19,266 bases of DNA from Oscillospiraceae bacterium (GTDB lineage: Bacteria; Bacillota; Clostridia; Oscillospirales; Ruminococcaceae): NCBI GenBank assembly GCA_900757485.1, contig CAAEOA010000157.1, positions 1-19,266 of the forward strand, given 5' to 3'. The notes below the pieces were generated by a model. That model was not told where the DNA came from. It did not search any database and saw nothing but the letters and a program-made list of their open reading frames with translations. A program made the position numbers and the translations under genes. This document shows, in pieces, positions 6,215-14,755 of the stretch; the first letter of the stretch is position 1, and each line of letters opens with the position of its first letter.

Positions 6215-6934
6215 ATGAATGCAGCCATTATATTTGCAGGCGGAACCGGACAGAGAATGAAAAACACGGCAAAGCCAAAACAATTTTTGGAACTTTACGG
6301 CAAACCGATTATCATTTATACATTGGAAATTTTTGAAAAGCATCCGGATATCGATATGATTATTGTTCCGTGCGTAAAAGGCTGGGAAGATTATTTACAA
6401 AATTTAATTTATAAATTCAATATTACCAAGGTAAAAAAGATTGTCACCGGCGGCAGTACATCACAGGAATCGAAATTGATTGCTTTGCATGCATTACAGG
6501 AATTTTGCGGAGAAGATGATATCGTTTTAATGCACGATGCAGTTCGCCCTTTAATAACCGCGAAACTGATTACGGAAAATATTGCCTGCGTAAAGGAACA
6601 CGGAAATGCAATTACTGCGGATCCGTTTACTGAAACAGGTGTGGTGAGCACCGATGGTAAGACGGTGGAGTCGACAATTGAACGCAATAAATTGTATATT
6701 GGCAAGGCGCCTCAGAGCTTTTACTTTAAAGATGTTTTGTGGGCTCACGAACAAGGACAATCTATGCCGGAGTCTATTTCGATTGACACTTGTACGCTGA
6801 TGACGACACTGGGGAAGAAACTGTATTTTGTGCCCTGTGAATCAACGAATATTAAAATTACTACTCCGGATGATTATTATATCTTTAAAGCGTTATATGA
6901 CCTGCGTGAGAGTCAGGAAATTCTGGGATTATGA
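6215..6934 (+). CDS. TarI/IspD-family cytidylyltransferase
   Basis: This 239-residue enzyme transfers CMP from CTP to a polyol or sugar phosphate. The nucleotide-binding motif is FAGGTGQRM (about residues 7-15), followed by KPKQFLELYGKPII. HDAVRP (107-112) and NIKITTPDD near the C-terminus are family hallmarks. IspD of the isoprenoid pathway and TarI (ribitol 5-phosphate) share these motifs. First position in a surface-polysaccharide operon favours a TarI-like role, giving a CDP-activated residue. No TarJ reductase follows; an SDR takes its place with a 4-base overlap. The start is ATG with GAGGG upstream. A housekeeping ispD is the main alternative and less likely here. Confidence 0.8.
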   Translation: MNAAIIFAGGTGQRMKNTAKPKQFLELYGKPIIIYTLEIFEKHPDIDMIIVPCVKGWEDYLQNLIYKFNITKVKKIVTGGSTSQESKLIALHALQEFCGEDDIVLMHDAVRPLITAKLITENIACVKEHGNAITADPFTETGVVSTDGKTVESTIERNKLYIGKAPQSFYFKDVLWAHEQGQSMPESISIDTCTLMTTLGKKLYFVPCESTNIKITTPDDYYIFKALYDLRESQEILGL

Positions 6935-8001
6935 TAGGGGAAAAAAGAATGTTGCCTTTAGATTCCGTTATTTTAGAGGATTTGCAGAATATTACACAAA
7001 GCAGCGTTTCATGGGACAAGCTGGCGAATAAAACCGTATTGATTACCGGAGCAAGCGGAATGATTGCTTCTTATTTATGTTATACGCTGCTTTATTTAAA
7101 TGACGCCAAACAGATGAACATAAAAGTTTTGGCTTTGGTTCGAAACGGAGAAAAAGCGAAAAAACAATTTGGAACGCTTTTGAACCGTTCTGATTTTCAA
7201 CTGTTGGTGCAAGATGTGTGTGCACCTGTTCGATATGAAGGACAGGTGGATTATATTATACATGCAGCCAGTCAGGCGAGTCCACGCTTGTTTGTCTCCG
7301 ATCCGGTTGGAACAATCGCCGCAAATACGGTTGGAACAATGAATATGCTGGATCTTGCGGTTGACAAAAAAGCGGAGGGCTTTTTGTATTTGTCTACACG
7401 GGAAATCTACGGAAAACCGGCAGATAACTGCAATCTTATTACTGAAGATGATTATGGTACCATGGACACCACTTTGGTACGTTCTTGTTATCCTGAAAGT
7501 AAACGCATGTCTGAAACAATATGTGCTTCTTATGCGCACCAATACGGTGTGAATTGTAAGATTGCCCGGATTGCACATACTTACGGGCCAGATTTTTTAA
7601 TGGATAATGGGCGAGTCTGGGGGGATTTTATCACTAATATTGTTACAAATCATGATATTGTTTTAAAAAGTGAAGGCAAGATGCAGCTTGCATTTACCTA
7701 TATTTCGGATATGATTATAGGTTTGTTTTTATGTTTATTAGATGGAAAGGAAATGGTGTACAATATTTCAGACTCCTCACAACCGATCACAGTGAGGGCG
7801 TTAGCTGAATTATTAGTTTCTTTATATCCGCAAAAGCACTTAAAGGTAGTATTTGACATTCCGAAAGGGAATGCGGGATATTTGACTACCAGAGTGGCTT
7901 TGTTGGATTGCGATCGAATCAATCGTTTGGGATGGAAACCGCAAATATCTGTTAAAGAAGGTTTTCGTCGAGCGATAGAGTACCAAAACAATAGGATTTA
8001 A
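6931..8001 (+). CDS. NAD-dependent epimerase/dehydratase (extended SDR)
   Basis: This 356-residue Rossmann-fold enzyme resembles UDP-glucuronate decarboxylase and dTDP-glucose 4,6-dehydratase. The NAD-binding VLITGASGMIA (GASGMIA at 40-46) has Ala where the third glycine is usual. STREIYG (155-161) and the catalytic pair Tyr187-Lys191 (YPESK) follow, then RIAHTYGP, typical of nucleotide-sugar dehydratases. The ATG at 6931 overlaps the previous stop as ATGA, which suggests translational coupling. A second ATG at 6949 has a good AGGGG at suitable distance and may be the real start, 18 bases later. It probably modifies a nucleotide sugar, or the CDP product of the preceding gene. The substrate is not readable. 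Confidence 0.85.
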   Translation: MIGEKRMLPLDSVILEDLQNITQSSVSWDKLANKTVLITGASGMIASYLCYTLLYLNDAKQMNIKVLALVRNGEKAKKQFGTLLNRSDFQLLVQDVCAPVRYEGQVDYIIHAASQASPRLFVSDPVGTIAANTVGTMNMLDLAVDKKAEGFLYLSTREIYGKPADNCNLITEDDYGTMDTTLVRSCYPESKRMSETICASYAHQYGVNCKIARIAHTYGPDFLMDNGRVWGDFITNIVTNHDIVLKSEGKMQLAFTYISDMIIGLFLCLLDGKEMVYNISDSSQPITVRALAELLVSLYPQKHLKVVFDIPKGNAGYLTTRVALLDCDRINRLGWKPQISVKEGFRRAIEYQNNRI

Positions 8002-8022
8002 GGTATACTTGGAGGTTTTAGA

Positions 8023-9060
8023 ATGCCGAAAATAAGCGTCATTATGCCGGTTTATAATTCAGAGCAGTTTCTTCGCATGGCAGTAGACAGCGTATTGAAT
8101 CAGACTTTTGAGGACTTTGAACTGATTTTAGTGGATGATGGGTCTAAAGATGGAAGCGGAGCTGTCTGTGATGAATACGCGCAAAAAGATCTCAGAGTAA
8201 AAGTCATTCATCAAGAAAACAGAGGAATGTGTTTTTCCCGAAATCGTGCTATGGATATAGCATGTGGCGAGTATATTATGTTTACGGATAATGACGATGA
8301 ATGTTTGCCCGGATTTTTGTCCGAAAATTACGCGTTGGCTCACCAAACAAATGCCGACATGGTTAAGTTTGGGAGAGCGGTTGAAACCGTAAAAGACGGT
8401 GAACATTTTAATAGACAAGAAAGAAATTTGGAAAAACGATTTTATACCCGAGAAGATTTAATTCAATCTTTTTTACAATTGCGTGAAAAAGATGTTTTTT
8501 CTCCTGTATGGGATGGAATGTATAAAACAGAAATCATTCGTAAACATCATATTCGCTTTAATGAAGATTTGCGTTTTGGAGAAGAAGACACTATATTTTG
8601 TCTTGATATGTGTAAAGTGATAAATAGTTTAGCGACGAATAGCGGAGTATACTATATGCATTATTTTCGGATAGCGCATAGCGCTTCCAGTAAATTTAAT
8701 GTGAAGGCTTTAGAAAAACATATTATATCGGCAAATAAAGATTTAGAAGTATATCGTTTGTTTCATTTTACCGATCGTCGACAAGGAGAGTGTATCCGTC
8801 AAATTGTTCAAAAACATCTTATTCCTATGCTCATTTTATTTCAACATCAAAATTGTGATATGACTTTAAAAGAAAAAAAGCTATTTATAAATAATTTAAA
8901 ATCGTACGAACCATTTCGGTTTGACTTGGCAATCACTCGCGGAGAGGACTGGAGGCAAATGGATAAAAAGACCAAATTGCTTGCTAACTTATTTATGCAC
9001 AATCGGTACAATATATTATTATTCCTATCCGGAATATACTATAAATTGAAAATAGCTTAG
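8023..9060 (+). CDS. Family 2 glycosyltransferase
   Basis: This 345-residue GT-A-fold transferase is the only glycosyltransferase in the operon. It begins PKISVIMPVYNSEQFL, with ILVDDGSKDGSG at about residues 35-46 for nucleotide-sugar binding. The DxD-type metal motif is TDNDDE (88-93). RGMCFSRNRAMD is the usual family 2 segment between them. It would add one sugar to the lipid-linked repeat unit on the cytoplasmic face of the membrane. GGAGG sits 7 bases before the ATG. Codon and base use is more AT-rich than in the rfb genes downstream. Donor and acceptor cannot be deduced. Confidence 0.92.
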   Translation: MPKISVIMPVYNSEQFLRMAVDSVLNQTFEDFELILVDDGSKDGSGAVCDEYAQKDLRVKVIHQENRGMCFSRNRAMDIACGEYIMFTDNDDECLPGFLSENYALAHQTNADMVKFGRAVETVKDGEHFNRQERNLEKRFYTREDLIQSFLQLREKDVFSPVWDGMYKTEIIRKHHIRFNEDLRFGEEDTIFCLDMCKVINSLATNSGVYYMHYFRIAHSASSKFNVKALEKHIISANKDLEVYRLFHFTDRRQGECIRQIVQKHLIPMLILFQHQNCDMTLKEKKLFINNLKSYEPFRFDLAITRGEDWRQMDKKTKLLANLFMHNRYNILLFLSGIYYKLKIA

Positions 9061-9076
9061 CTTGGAGGATGTAAAA

Positions 9077-10267
9077 ATGCAAGGAACATATACTATTGGT
9101 GAGTTATTTAAGTTTCTGTTAAAGCGCTGGTGGTTTGTATTGATTGTCGCTGTTATTTTCAGTGCGGGAATGGGAGTGTATAAAAGCGGCAAGGTTGCTA
9201 ATGTGTCATCTCCTACTCAAATTATTTCCAGTCAGTTGGTAGAATTTAAAAACCATGCAACCTATATTGATGCAACAACCAATAATGAAAAATATCAAAA
9301 TTATAATGATATTTGGTTTCGCAATCCGGTTCTTTCTGAGTTTGTAGTGTTGGCAGATCAAAATTTTGAGATGCATAAATTTCATGCACAATGGGAGAGT
9401 ATGGGTGAGATTGATAAAGCTGATTGGCTTCGGGAAGTAATTCTTTGCAATCCAATGAACAATACTCCTAATTATGAGTTTTCCTTTACCGTCTCTGTTC
9501 ATGCTGACAATAAAGAGTATGCTTTAAAACAGGCCCCGCTTTTTTTAAAAAGCTTTATAGATTATGCAAATCAATCTGTTAAAATTTTGTCCAAAGATAG
9601 TGAGTATGTTGTATTAAATCAGGCGACACAAATTTCTGAGGGCAGTGTAAATTCGAGTCTGAAAAAATATATTATTTTAGGCTTTTTATTGGGTGGCTTA
9701 TTATCCGTTTTAATTGTTTTTATTCAGTTTTTGTATAGTCCAAAAGTGGTATCTAAAAGCATTATTACGTCAAAATATGCCCCTGATTTTGTGGAAGGCA
9801 AAAATACTGCGTACGATACAGCTTGCTATATGATCAGAGAAGCAGGGCGTACGGGTATTTCTGTTATTACGATTTGTTCCGCATGGAACAATAGAGGTAT
9901 GGCAATGGAAAGTGTCATCAAAGAGTTTGCGGATTTGAATGAGCGGATTGCTGTTGTGAATGTCTCCGGTCAGGAAATTTCCTTGCCCAAACAGGAAAAT
10001 CTGACTTTGCTTTCCGGAACAGAAGTAAACAATCTGCTTGTGCCGGGTAAAATAGCCAAAGCACTTGAAACATTGAAAGATGGTTATGATTATATATTAT
10101 TGCTTTCGCCGACACCGGCTGAAAACGCTGCTGTTGCAGAACTGGCGGATTATAGCTCCAGCATTGTATTTTTAGAAAAGTTTGAAAAATCCTCTAAAAA
10201 ACTACTTAATAACTCTTTAGAAAAATTGGAAAATACGGATACAGCTGTTTGTGTTGCATGGCTGTAA
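9077..10267 (+). CDS. Wzz/CapA-like chain-length protein with degenerate kinase-like tail
   Basis: This 396-residue membrane protein has the layout of a polysaccharide co-polymerase. The first membrane helix is at about 18-36 after KRWW. An extracellular part follows, then a second helix at about 198-220, and a cytoplasmic tail of about 175 residues. The tail reads like a BY-kinase Rossmann fold: a strand ISVITICS, a helix, AVVNVSG where Walker A' would be, and DYILLLSP where Walker B would be. The Walker A GKST is missing (AWNNRGMAMES instead) and there is no tyrosine cluster at the end. It may be a pseudokinase adaptor that sets chain length. I chose ATG 9077 because GGAGG precedes it by 8 bases; an in-frame TTG at 9062 would contain that site. 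Confidence 0.8.
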   Translation: MQGTYTIGELFKFLLKRWWFVLIVAVIFSAGMGVYKSGKVANVSSPTQIISSQLVEFKNHATYIDATTNNEKYQNYNDIWFRNPVLSEFVVLADQNFEMHKFHAQWESMGEIDKADWLREVILCNPMNNTPNYEFSFTVSVHADNKEYALKQAPLFLKSFIDYANQSVKILSKDSEYVVLNQATQISEGSVNSSLKKYIILGFLLGGLLSVLIVFIQFLYSPKVVSKSIITSKYAPDFVEGKNTAYDTACYMIREAGRTGISVITICSAWNNRGMAMESVIKEFADLNERIAVVNVSGQEISLPKQENLTLLSGTEVNNLLVPGKIAKALETLKDGYDYILLLSPTPAENAAVAELADYSSSIVFLEKFEKSSKKLLNNSLEKLENTDTAVCVAWL

Positions 10268-10270
10268 CAA

Positions 10271-10320
10271 AAGTGGCTTTGTTTCAGACTCTCAGAAAGG
10301 CTACACTTCTTTTCTTATTT
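10271..10320 (+). terminator. Weak hairpin and T-rich stretch after the wzz-like gene
   Basis: AAGTG (10271-10275) and CACTT (10304-10308), with imperfect inner pairing of GC and TTT/AAA, are followed by a T-rich run to 10320. It lies in the 171-base gap before wzy, the largest gap inside the operon, and could lower downstream expression. The rest of the gap shows no gene. Confidence 0.3.
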
Positions 10321-10438
10321 GGCAAAGTAGCTTGCTGAATTGGTAACATTAGCGACTGATCATTTTTCTAAATGAATAGAAGTTTTTCATTTGAATGTTG
10401 TATCCGCAAATTGATCTAACCATAGGGGGGATGAGAAT

Positions 10439-11788
10439 GTGATTTATATATTGCTGATTGCATTGATCGTGATGCTTGCAATCGCTTTTATATGTTCAAA
10501 AGGAGATATCCTGTCTCCATGGGTGCTTACCTGCGGAGTATTTATATTTAGTACTTTAGTGGCAACGTTTAATATTGAAGAGTGGGGATTTGCACTTTCT
10601 CCGATTACCTTAATTGTTATAATAGGTTGCTTGCTTGCTTTCGGCGTCGGTGAATTGACTGTAAGTTATGCATTTGATTCTCGTTTTTCTCACGTTGCCG
10701 ATATCCAAAGATCACAGACTCATGTGACGCAGAAAAAACCTATTCATATACCTTTTATGGTTTTATTGTTGATTTTTGCTTTTATGGCAGCGGCAGTGTT
10801 ACTTTATTTTAAGAAAACATATGAAATTTCCCTATTGGCCGGCAATCCGGGGGGATATGATTTGCTGTTGAAATATGCTCGAGATTATTTGTTAATTCCG
10901 GGAAATAGTCTGGGCAAATTATATGGTCATCTTCATTTAATATGTAAAATGCTTGAATATGTTTTTATATTTGTTTTTCTGTATAATATTGTTTTTTTCA
11001 AATTTAGACCATATTATTTACTTTACTTGTTTCCTCTAGGTTTTTACTTTATTATCGGTATTTTGGGAACTGGAAGAACATTTTTTATTGAAATCCTGGC
11101 TTCATCGGTTATTATGGGATTCCTTTTTGTAAAACAACGCAACAACTGGAGCAATAAGGAAGCAGCAGTCTTTATCGGATTTGCGGTGGGAGCAGTAGCA
11201 GTGTTTCTAGTGGCATTTGCTTTGCTTGGCTATTTGAAAGGATATTATGGACAACTGAAAGATGCTTTTGACACCATATCCTATTATGCCGGAATGTCTA
11301 TTCCGTCATTAGACGCTTACCTTACCAGCACCCCGACAGAAAATGTTATTTTTGGAGAAGAAACGCTTTATGGTGTTCACAGTATTTTACGAACATTGGG
11401 CTTTGATCTTCCACTCTTCGGTCGTCCGTTAGAGTTTGTTACTTTTAATGGAACACGAGGGAATGTTTATACTGCATTGCGCCGATACGTAAACGATTAT
11501 GGAATAGTAGGAGCATTAATTTTACAATATATTATCGGAATGTTTTACGGAACTCTTTATAAGTATGTTCGCTATGGAAAATTTTCTAATTTTGGAATAA
11601 TATTATACTCTCTGTTTGCTTTTCCTCTAGTGATGCAGTCGATTGAAGAAAACTTATTGTCTTTGAATATTTCCACTACTTTAGTTTATTCCCTTGCCTA
11701 TCTGAGTATCCTGTATTATTTGTTTATTTATCTGCCGCTTCAGCCTGTGAAAGAAAAGAGAAGAGTACAAAGGAGAATAAAAGCATGA
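10439..11788 (+). CDS. wzy: O-antigen/capsule repeat-unit polymerase Wzy
   Basis: This 449-residue protein has about 10-11 hydrophobic helices (near 3-20, 26-44, 53-72, 104-124, 168-187, 192-209, 213-231, 242-266, 352-373, 384-402 and 411-432). A large extracytoplasmic loop at about 270-345 holds RYVNDYGIVG at its far edge. This layout is typical of Wzy polymerases, which join lipid-linked repeat units outside the membrane. Wzy proteins diverge too much for firm motifs, so the call rests on topology and on its place between the wzz-like and wzx genes. The start is GTG, with GGGGGG 8 bases upstream; the overlapping ATG at 10437 meets TGA immediately. It ends in a 4-base ATGA overlap with rfbA. 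Confidence 0.82.
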   Translation: MIYILLIALIVMLAIAFICSKGDILSPWVLTCGVFIFSTLVATFNIEEWGFALSPITLIVIIGCLLAFGVGELTVSYAFDSRFSHVADIQRSQTHVTQKKPIHIPFMVLLLIFAFMAAAVLLYFKKTYEISLLAGNPGGYDLLLKYARDYLLIPGNSLGKLYGHLHLICKMLEYVFIFVFLYNIVFFKFRPYYLLYLFPLGFYFIIGILGTGRTFFIEILASSVIMGFLFVKQRNNWSNKEAAVFIGFAVGAVAVFLVAFALLGYLKGYYGQLKDAFDTISYYAGMSIPSLDAYLTSTPTENVIFGEETLYGVHSILRTLGFDLPLFGRPLEFVTFNGTRGNVYTALRRYVNDYGIVGALILQYIIGMFYGTLYKYVRYGKFSNFGIILYSLFAFPLVMQSIEENLLSLNISTTLVYSLAYLSILYYLFIYLPLQPVKEKRRVQRRIKA

Positions 11789-12663
11789 AAGGTATTATTT
11801 TAGCAGGCGGATCAGGCACAAGGCTGTATCCGCTCACCATGATTACCAGCAAGCAGCTTTTGCCTATTTTTGATAAACCGATGATTTATTATCCGCTTTC
11901 TACTTTGATGCTTGCGGGGATCCGGGATATTCTGATTATCTCGACACCGACCGATTTGCCCAACTTTGAAAAACTGTTGGGAGACGGAAGCGAGTACGGT
12001 TTGCAGTTGTCTTATAAGGAACAGCCTTCACCAGACGGATTGGCGCAGGCGTTTATTTTGGGAGAAGAGTTTATCGGTGACGACAGTTGTGCTATGATTT
12101 TAGGCGATAACATTTTTTATGGTAACGGCTTGAGCCATTTGTTGCGAGAAGCTGCTGAAACACCGGATAAAGCCACTGTATTCGGATATTATGTAGAAGA
12201 TCCCGAACGGTTCGGGGTGGTTGAGTTTGATGAAACCGGGAAGGTGATCTCGGTAGAAGAAAAACCACAGGTTCCTAAATCAAACTATGCAATTACCGGG
12301 CTGTATTTCTATGACAACCGGGTGGTGGAATACGCCAAAGGCTTGAAGCCGTCGGCGCGCGGCGAGTTGGAAATCACTGACTTGAACCGTATTTATCTGG
12401 AAAGCGGAGATTTAAATGTGAAACTGCTTGGCAGAGGGTATGCTTGGCTAGATACCGGCACAATGGACAGCTTGCTGGAAGCAGGGCAGTTCGTCAGCAT
12501 GATTGAAAAACGCCAGGGTATCAAAATTTCCGCTCCGGAAGAAATTGCTTACAAAAAAGGTTGGATTGACAAGGACAAGCTGTTGGAGTCTGCTGCAAAA
12601 TATGGAAAATCCACTTATGGACAGCACTTAAAGAAAGTCGCTGAAGGTAAAATACAATATTAA
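11785..12663 (+). CDS. rfbA: Glucose-1-phosphate thymidylyltransferase
   Basis: RfbA (RmlA) makes dTDP-glucose from glucose 1-phosphate and dTTP, the first step of dTDP-L-rhamnose synthesis in the cytoplasm. At 292 residues it has normal family length. The nucleotide motif GGSGTRLYPLT covers residues 8-18. SKQLLPIFDKPMIYYPLS, ILGDNIFYG and VEEKP follow in the expected order, and YAWLDTGTMDSLLEA ends the catalytic domain. The start codon overlaps the wzy stop, so the two are translationally coupled. GC content rises here compared with wzy. Feedback control by dTDP-rhamnose is known for the family. Confidence 0.97.
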   Translation: MKGIILAGGSGTRLYPLTMITSKQLLPIFDKPMIYYPLSTLMLAGIRDILIISTPTDLPNFEKLLGDGSEYGLQLSYKEQPSPDGLAQAFILGEEFIGDDSCAMILGDNIFYGNGLSHLLREAAETPDKATVFGYYVEDPERFGVVEFDETGKVISVEEKPQVPKSNYAITGLYFYDNRVVEYAKGLKPSARGELEITDLNRIYLESGDLNVKLLGRGYAWLDTGTMDSLLEAGQFVSMIEKRQGIKISAPEEIAYKKGWIDKDKLLESAAKYGKSTYGQHLKKVAEGKIQY

Positions 12664-12677
12664 GGAATCGATGGAAA

Positions 12678-13565
12678 ATGAAAATATTGATTACCGGGGC
12701 AAAAGGACAACTGGGTACCGAGCTTCTGCGTGTTCTGAAGTCGGGAAAAACCGAGATTGGTTCTGTACCGGAAGAATTGTTTGGTGCAGAAATCACTGCC
12801 GTGGATGTAGAGGAATTGGATATTGTTGATTTATCTGCTGTAAAAAGCTTGGTGTCTGCTGTTCATCCGGACGTGATCATTAATTGCGCGGCATACACCA
12901 ATGTCGACCGCTGCGAGACGGATCGGGATGCCGCATTTCAGGTGAATGCACTGGGTGCCAGAAATCTGGCAATCGCTGCACAGAGGTCCGGTGCGAAACT
13001 GATTCATGTTTCCACCGATTATGTGTTTGGAGGGGACGGAACGGTTCCTTATTCCGAATGGGATCTTTGTGCCCCCAAAAGTGTTTACGGTGCATCTAAA
13101 CGTTTGGGCGAGGAATATGTGGCTGATTTCTGCAGTCGCTTTTTCATCGTCAGAACGTCTTGGTTATATGGCTATGTTGGGAAAAACTTTGTAAAGACGA
13201 TGATGAGAGTAGGAAAAGAGCGCGGAGAGTTGACCATTGTTAACGATCAGCGGGGAAATCCGACCAATGCGGCAGATTTGGCACATCATTTGCTGAAGCT
13301 GGCAGTTACAGAGGAATATGGTATTTATCACTGCACCGGAAACGGAGAGTGCACTTGGTATGATTTCGCCTGCGAAATTATACGTCTTGCGAAAATTCCA
13401 TGCAATATTACTCCTTGTACAAGCGAGGAATATCCAAGCCCTACTCCAAGACCGGCATATTCTTCCTTGGATAACAGGATGCTTCGTTGTACGGTAGGGG
13501 ACGAGATGCGCGATTGGAAAGAAGCGCTGCAATGCTTTATGAGTAATTATCAAGGAGAAAATTAA
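12678..13565 (+). CDS. rfbD: dTDP-4-dehydrorhamnose reductase
   Basis: RfbD (RmlD) carries out the last step, reducing dTDP-4-keto-L-rhamnose to dTDP-L-rhamnose with NAD(P)H. The 295-residue SDR starts MKILITGAKGQLG, with the cofactor GxxGxxG at 7-13. INCAAYTNVDRCETD, the STDYVF segment and the catalytic YGASK (Tyr-x3-Lys) follow. RTSWLYG and QRGNPTNAADLA are characteristic of RmlD. The gene follows rfbA by 14 bases and precedes rfbB, so the order A-D-B-C differs from the common A-C-B-D or B-D-A-C. A short insertion near residues 24-38 (SGKTEIGSVPEELFG) is present. Confidence 0.97.
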   Translation: MKILITGAKGQLGTELLRVLKSGKTEIGSVPEELFGAEITAVDVEELDIVDLSAVKSLVSAVHPDVIINCAAYTNVDRCETDRDAAFQVNALGARNLAIAAQRSGAKLIHVSTDYVFGGDGTVPYSEWDLCAPKSVYGASKRLGEEYVADFCSRFFIVRTSWLYGYVGKNFVKTMMRVGKERGELTIVNDQRGNPTNAADLAHHLLKLAVTEEYGIYHCTGNGECTWYDFACEIIRLAKIPCNITPCTSEEYPSPTPRPAYSSLDNRMLRCTVGDEMRDWKEALQCFMSNYQGEN

Positions 13566-13613
13566 CCGAAAGGCTCGGAGTTGATTCGAGTTAAGGGAAA
13601 GGAATGCGGTTTT

Positions 13614-14672
13614 ATGAAAACCTATTTGGTTACCGGGGGAGCGGGTTTTATCGGCTCTAATTTTGTTATTTATATGCTTTCCAAATACAATGATGTTCGG
13701 ATTGTAAATGTGGACGCACTTACCTATGCTGGAAATTTGGAAAATCTGGTCAGTGTGGAAAATCATCCGAACTATCGATTTGTTCAGGCGAATATCTGCG
13801 ATGCGGAGGCTATTTCTAAAATTTTCGAGGAAGAGAATATTGATTATGTTGTGAATTTCGCGGCAGAAAGCCATGTGGATCGCAGTATTTCAGATCCCGA
13901 AATTTTCGTAAAAACCAATGTGTTGGGGACAGTGAACCTTTTAAATCTTGCAAAAAAGGCATGGCAGACAGAAAATGATACCTATCGTGACGGATGCAAA
14001 TTTTTACAGGTTTCGACCGACGAGGTTTACGGTTCTCTCGGTGCAGACGGGTTCTTTATGGAAACAACACCGCTTGATCCTCATAGCCCTTATTCATCAA
14101 GCAAGGCGTCTGCAGATTTGTTTGTCAAGGCATATGCGGACACTTATCAATTTCCGGTTAATATCACCCGATGCTCTAATAACTACGGTCCGTATCAATT
14201 CCCGGAAAAGCTGATTCCCTTGATGATCAATAACACGCTTTTGCATAAATCGTTGCCGATTTACGGCGATGGAATGCAGATTCGGGATTGGCTGTATGTA
14301 GAAGACCACTGTAAAGCAATTGATATGGTGCTTCGGAATGGTCGTTTGGGAGAGGTTTATAATGTCGGCGGACACAATGAACGTCCCAATGTATTTATTG
14401 TGCATACTATTTTGGAATACATCAAAGAACATATTGATCCGGCTGTCGGCGAGCATATGATCAAGCATGTCGAGGATAGAAAAGGTCATGACCGCCGTTA
14501 TGGCATTGATCCGGAAAAAATCAAAAATGAGCTTGGGTGGTACCCGGAAACGCCCTTTGAAAAAGGTATTGTAAAAACGATTGAATGGTATCTTTCCCAT
14601 AAAGAATGGATGGAGAATGTTACCAGCGGAGATTATCAAAAGTATTACGATAAAATGTATGCTAATCGTTGA
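13614..14672 (+). CDS. rfbB: dTDP-glucose 4,6-dehydratase
   Basis: RfbB (RmlB) converts dTDP-glucose to dTDP-4-keto-6-deoxyglucose using bound NAD. The 352-residue protein has VTGGAGFIGSNF at its N-terminus, VDALTYAGNLENL, FAAESHVDRSI, STDEVYG with the active-site acid pair Asp-Glu, and YSSSKASADL with the Tyr-x3-Lys pair. RCSNNYGPYQFPEKLIP and DWLYVEDHCKAID are hallmarks of the family. I chose ATG 13614, with AAAGGAA upstream; the frame is open to a TTG at 13581 but the family N-terminus begins at MKTYLVTGG. It lies 48 bases after rfbD. Confidence 0.97.
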   Translation: MKTYLVTGGAGFIGSNFVIYMLSKYNDVRIVNVDALTYAGNLENLVSVENHPNYRFVQANICDAEAISKIFEEENIDYVVNFAAESHVDRSISDPEIFVKTNVLGTVNLLNLAKKAWQTENDTYRDGCKFLQVSTDEVYGSLGADGFFMETTPLDPHSPYSSSKASADLFVKAYADTYQFPVNITRCSNNYGPYQFPEKLIPLMINNTLLHKSLPIYGDGMQIRDWLYVEDHCKAIDMVLRNGRLGEVYNVGGHNERPNVFIVHTILEYIKEHIDPAVGEHMIKHVEDRKGHDRRYGIDPEKIKNELGWYPETPFEKGIVKTIEWYLSHKEWMENVTSGDYQKYYDKMYANR

Positions 14673-14699
14673 TGAATGCTTACGGTCAGTATCAAAAGG

Positions 14700-14723
14700 C
14701 GGGGTGAGTTCCGACTCACCCCG
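14700..14723 (+). terminator. Strong intra-operon hairpin between rfbB and rfbC
   Basis: Nine-base GC-rich arms (14700-14708 and 14715-14723) enclose TTCCGA. The following bases contain only a short, offset T-run (GTTTT), so it is more likely a leaky attenuator, processing site or mRNA-stabilising hairpin than a full terminator. Confidence 0.5.
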
Positions 14724-14755
14724 TACTCGTTTTCACAGGAAAGGAATCAATCAAG

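Noticed and set aside
6215..6934. Housekeeping ispD of the isoprenoid pathway
   Set aside because: The motifs are shared with TarI, but the operon context favours a polysaccharide role; not fully excluded.
10268..10438. Remnant of a deleted gene between wzz-like gene and wzy
   Set aside because: No frame gives a recognisable protein fragment; only a weak hairpin is visible.
13164..13874. Long leftward open frame opposite rfbD and rfbB
   Set aside because: It spans two well-identified genes on the other strand, and its translation shows no recognisable family.
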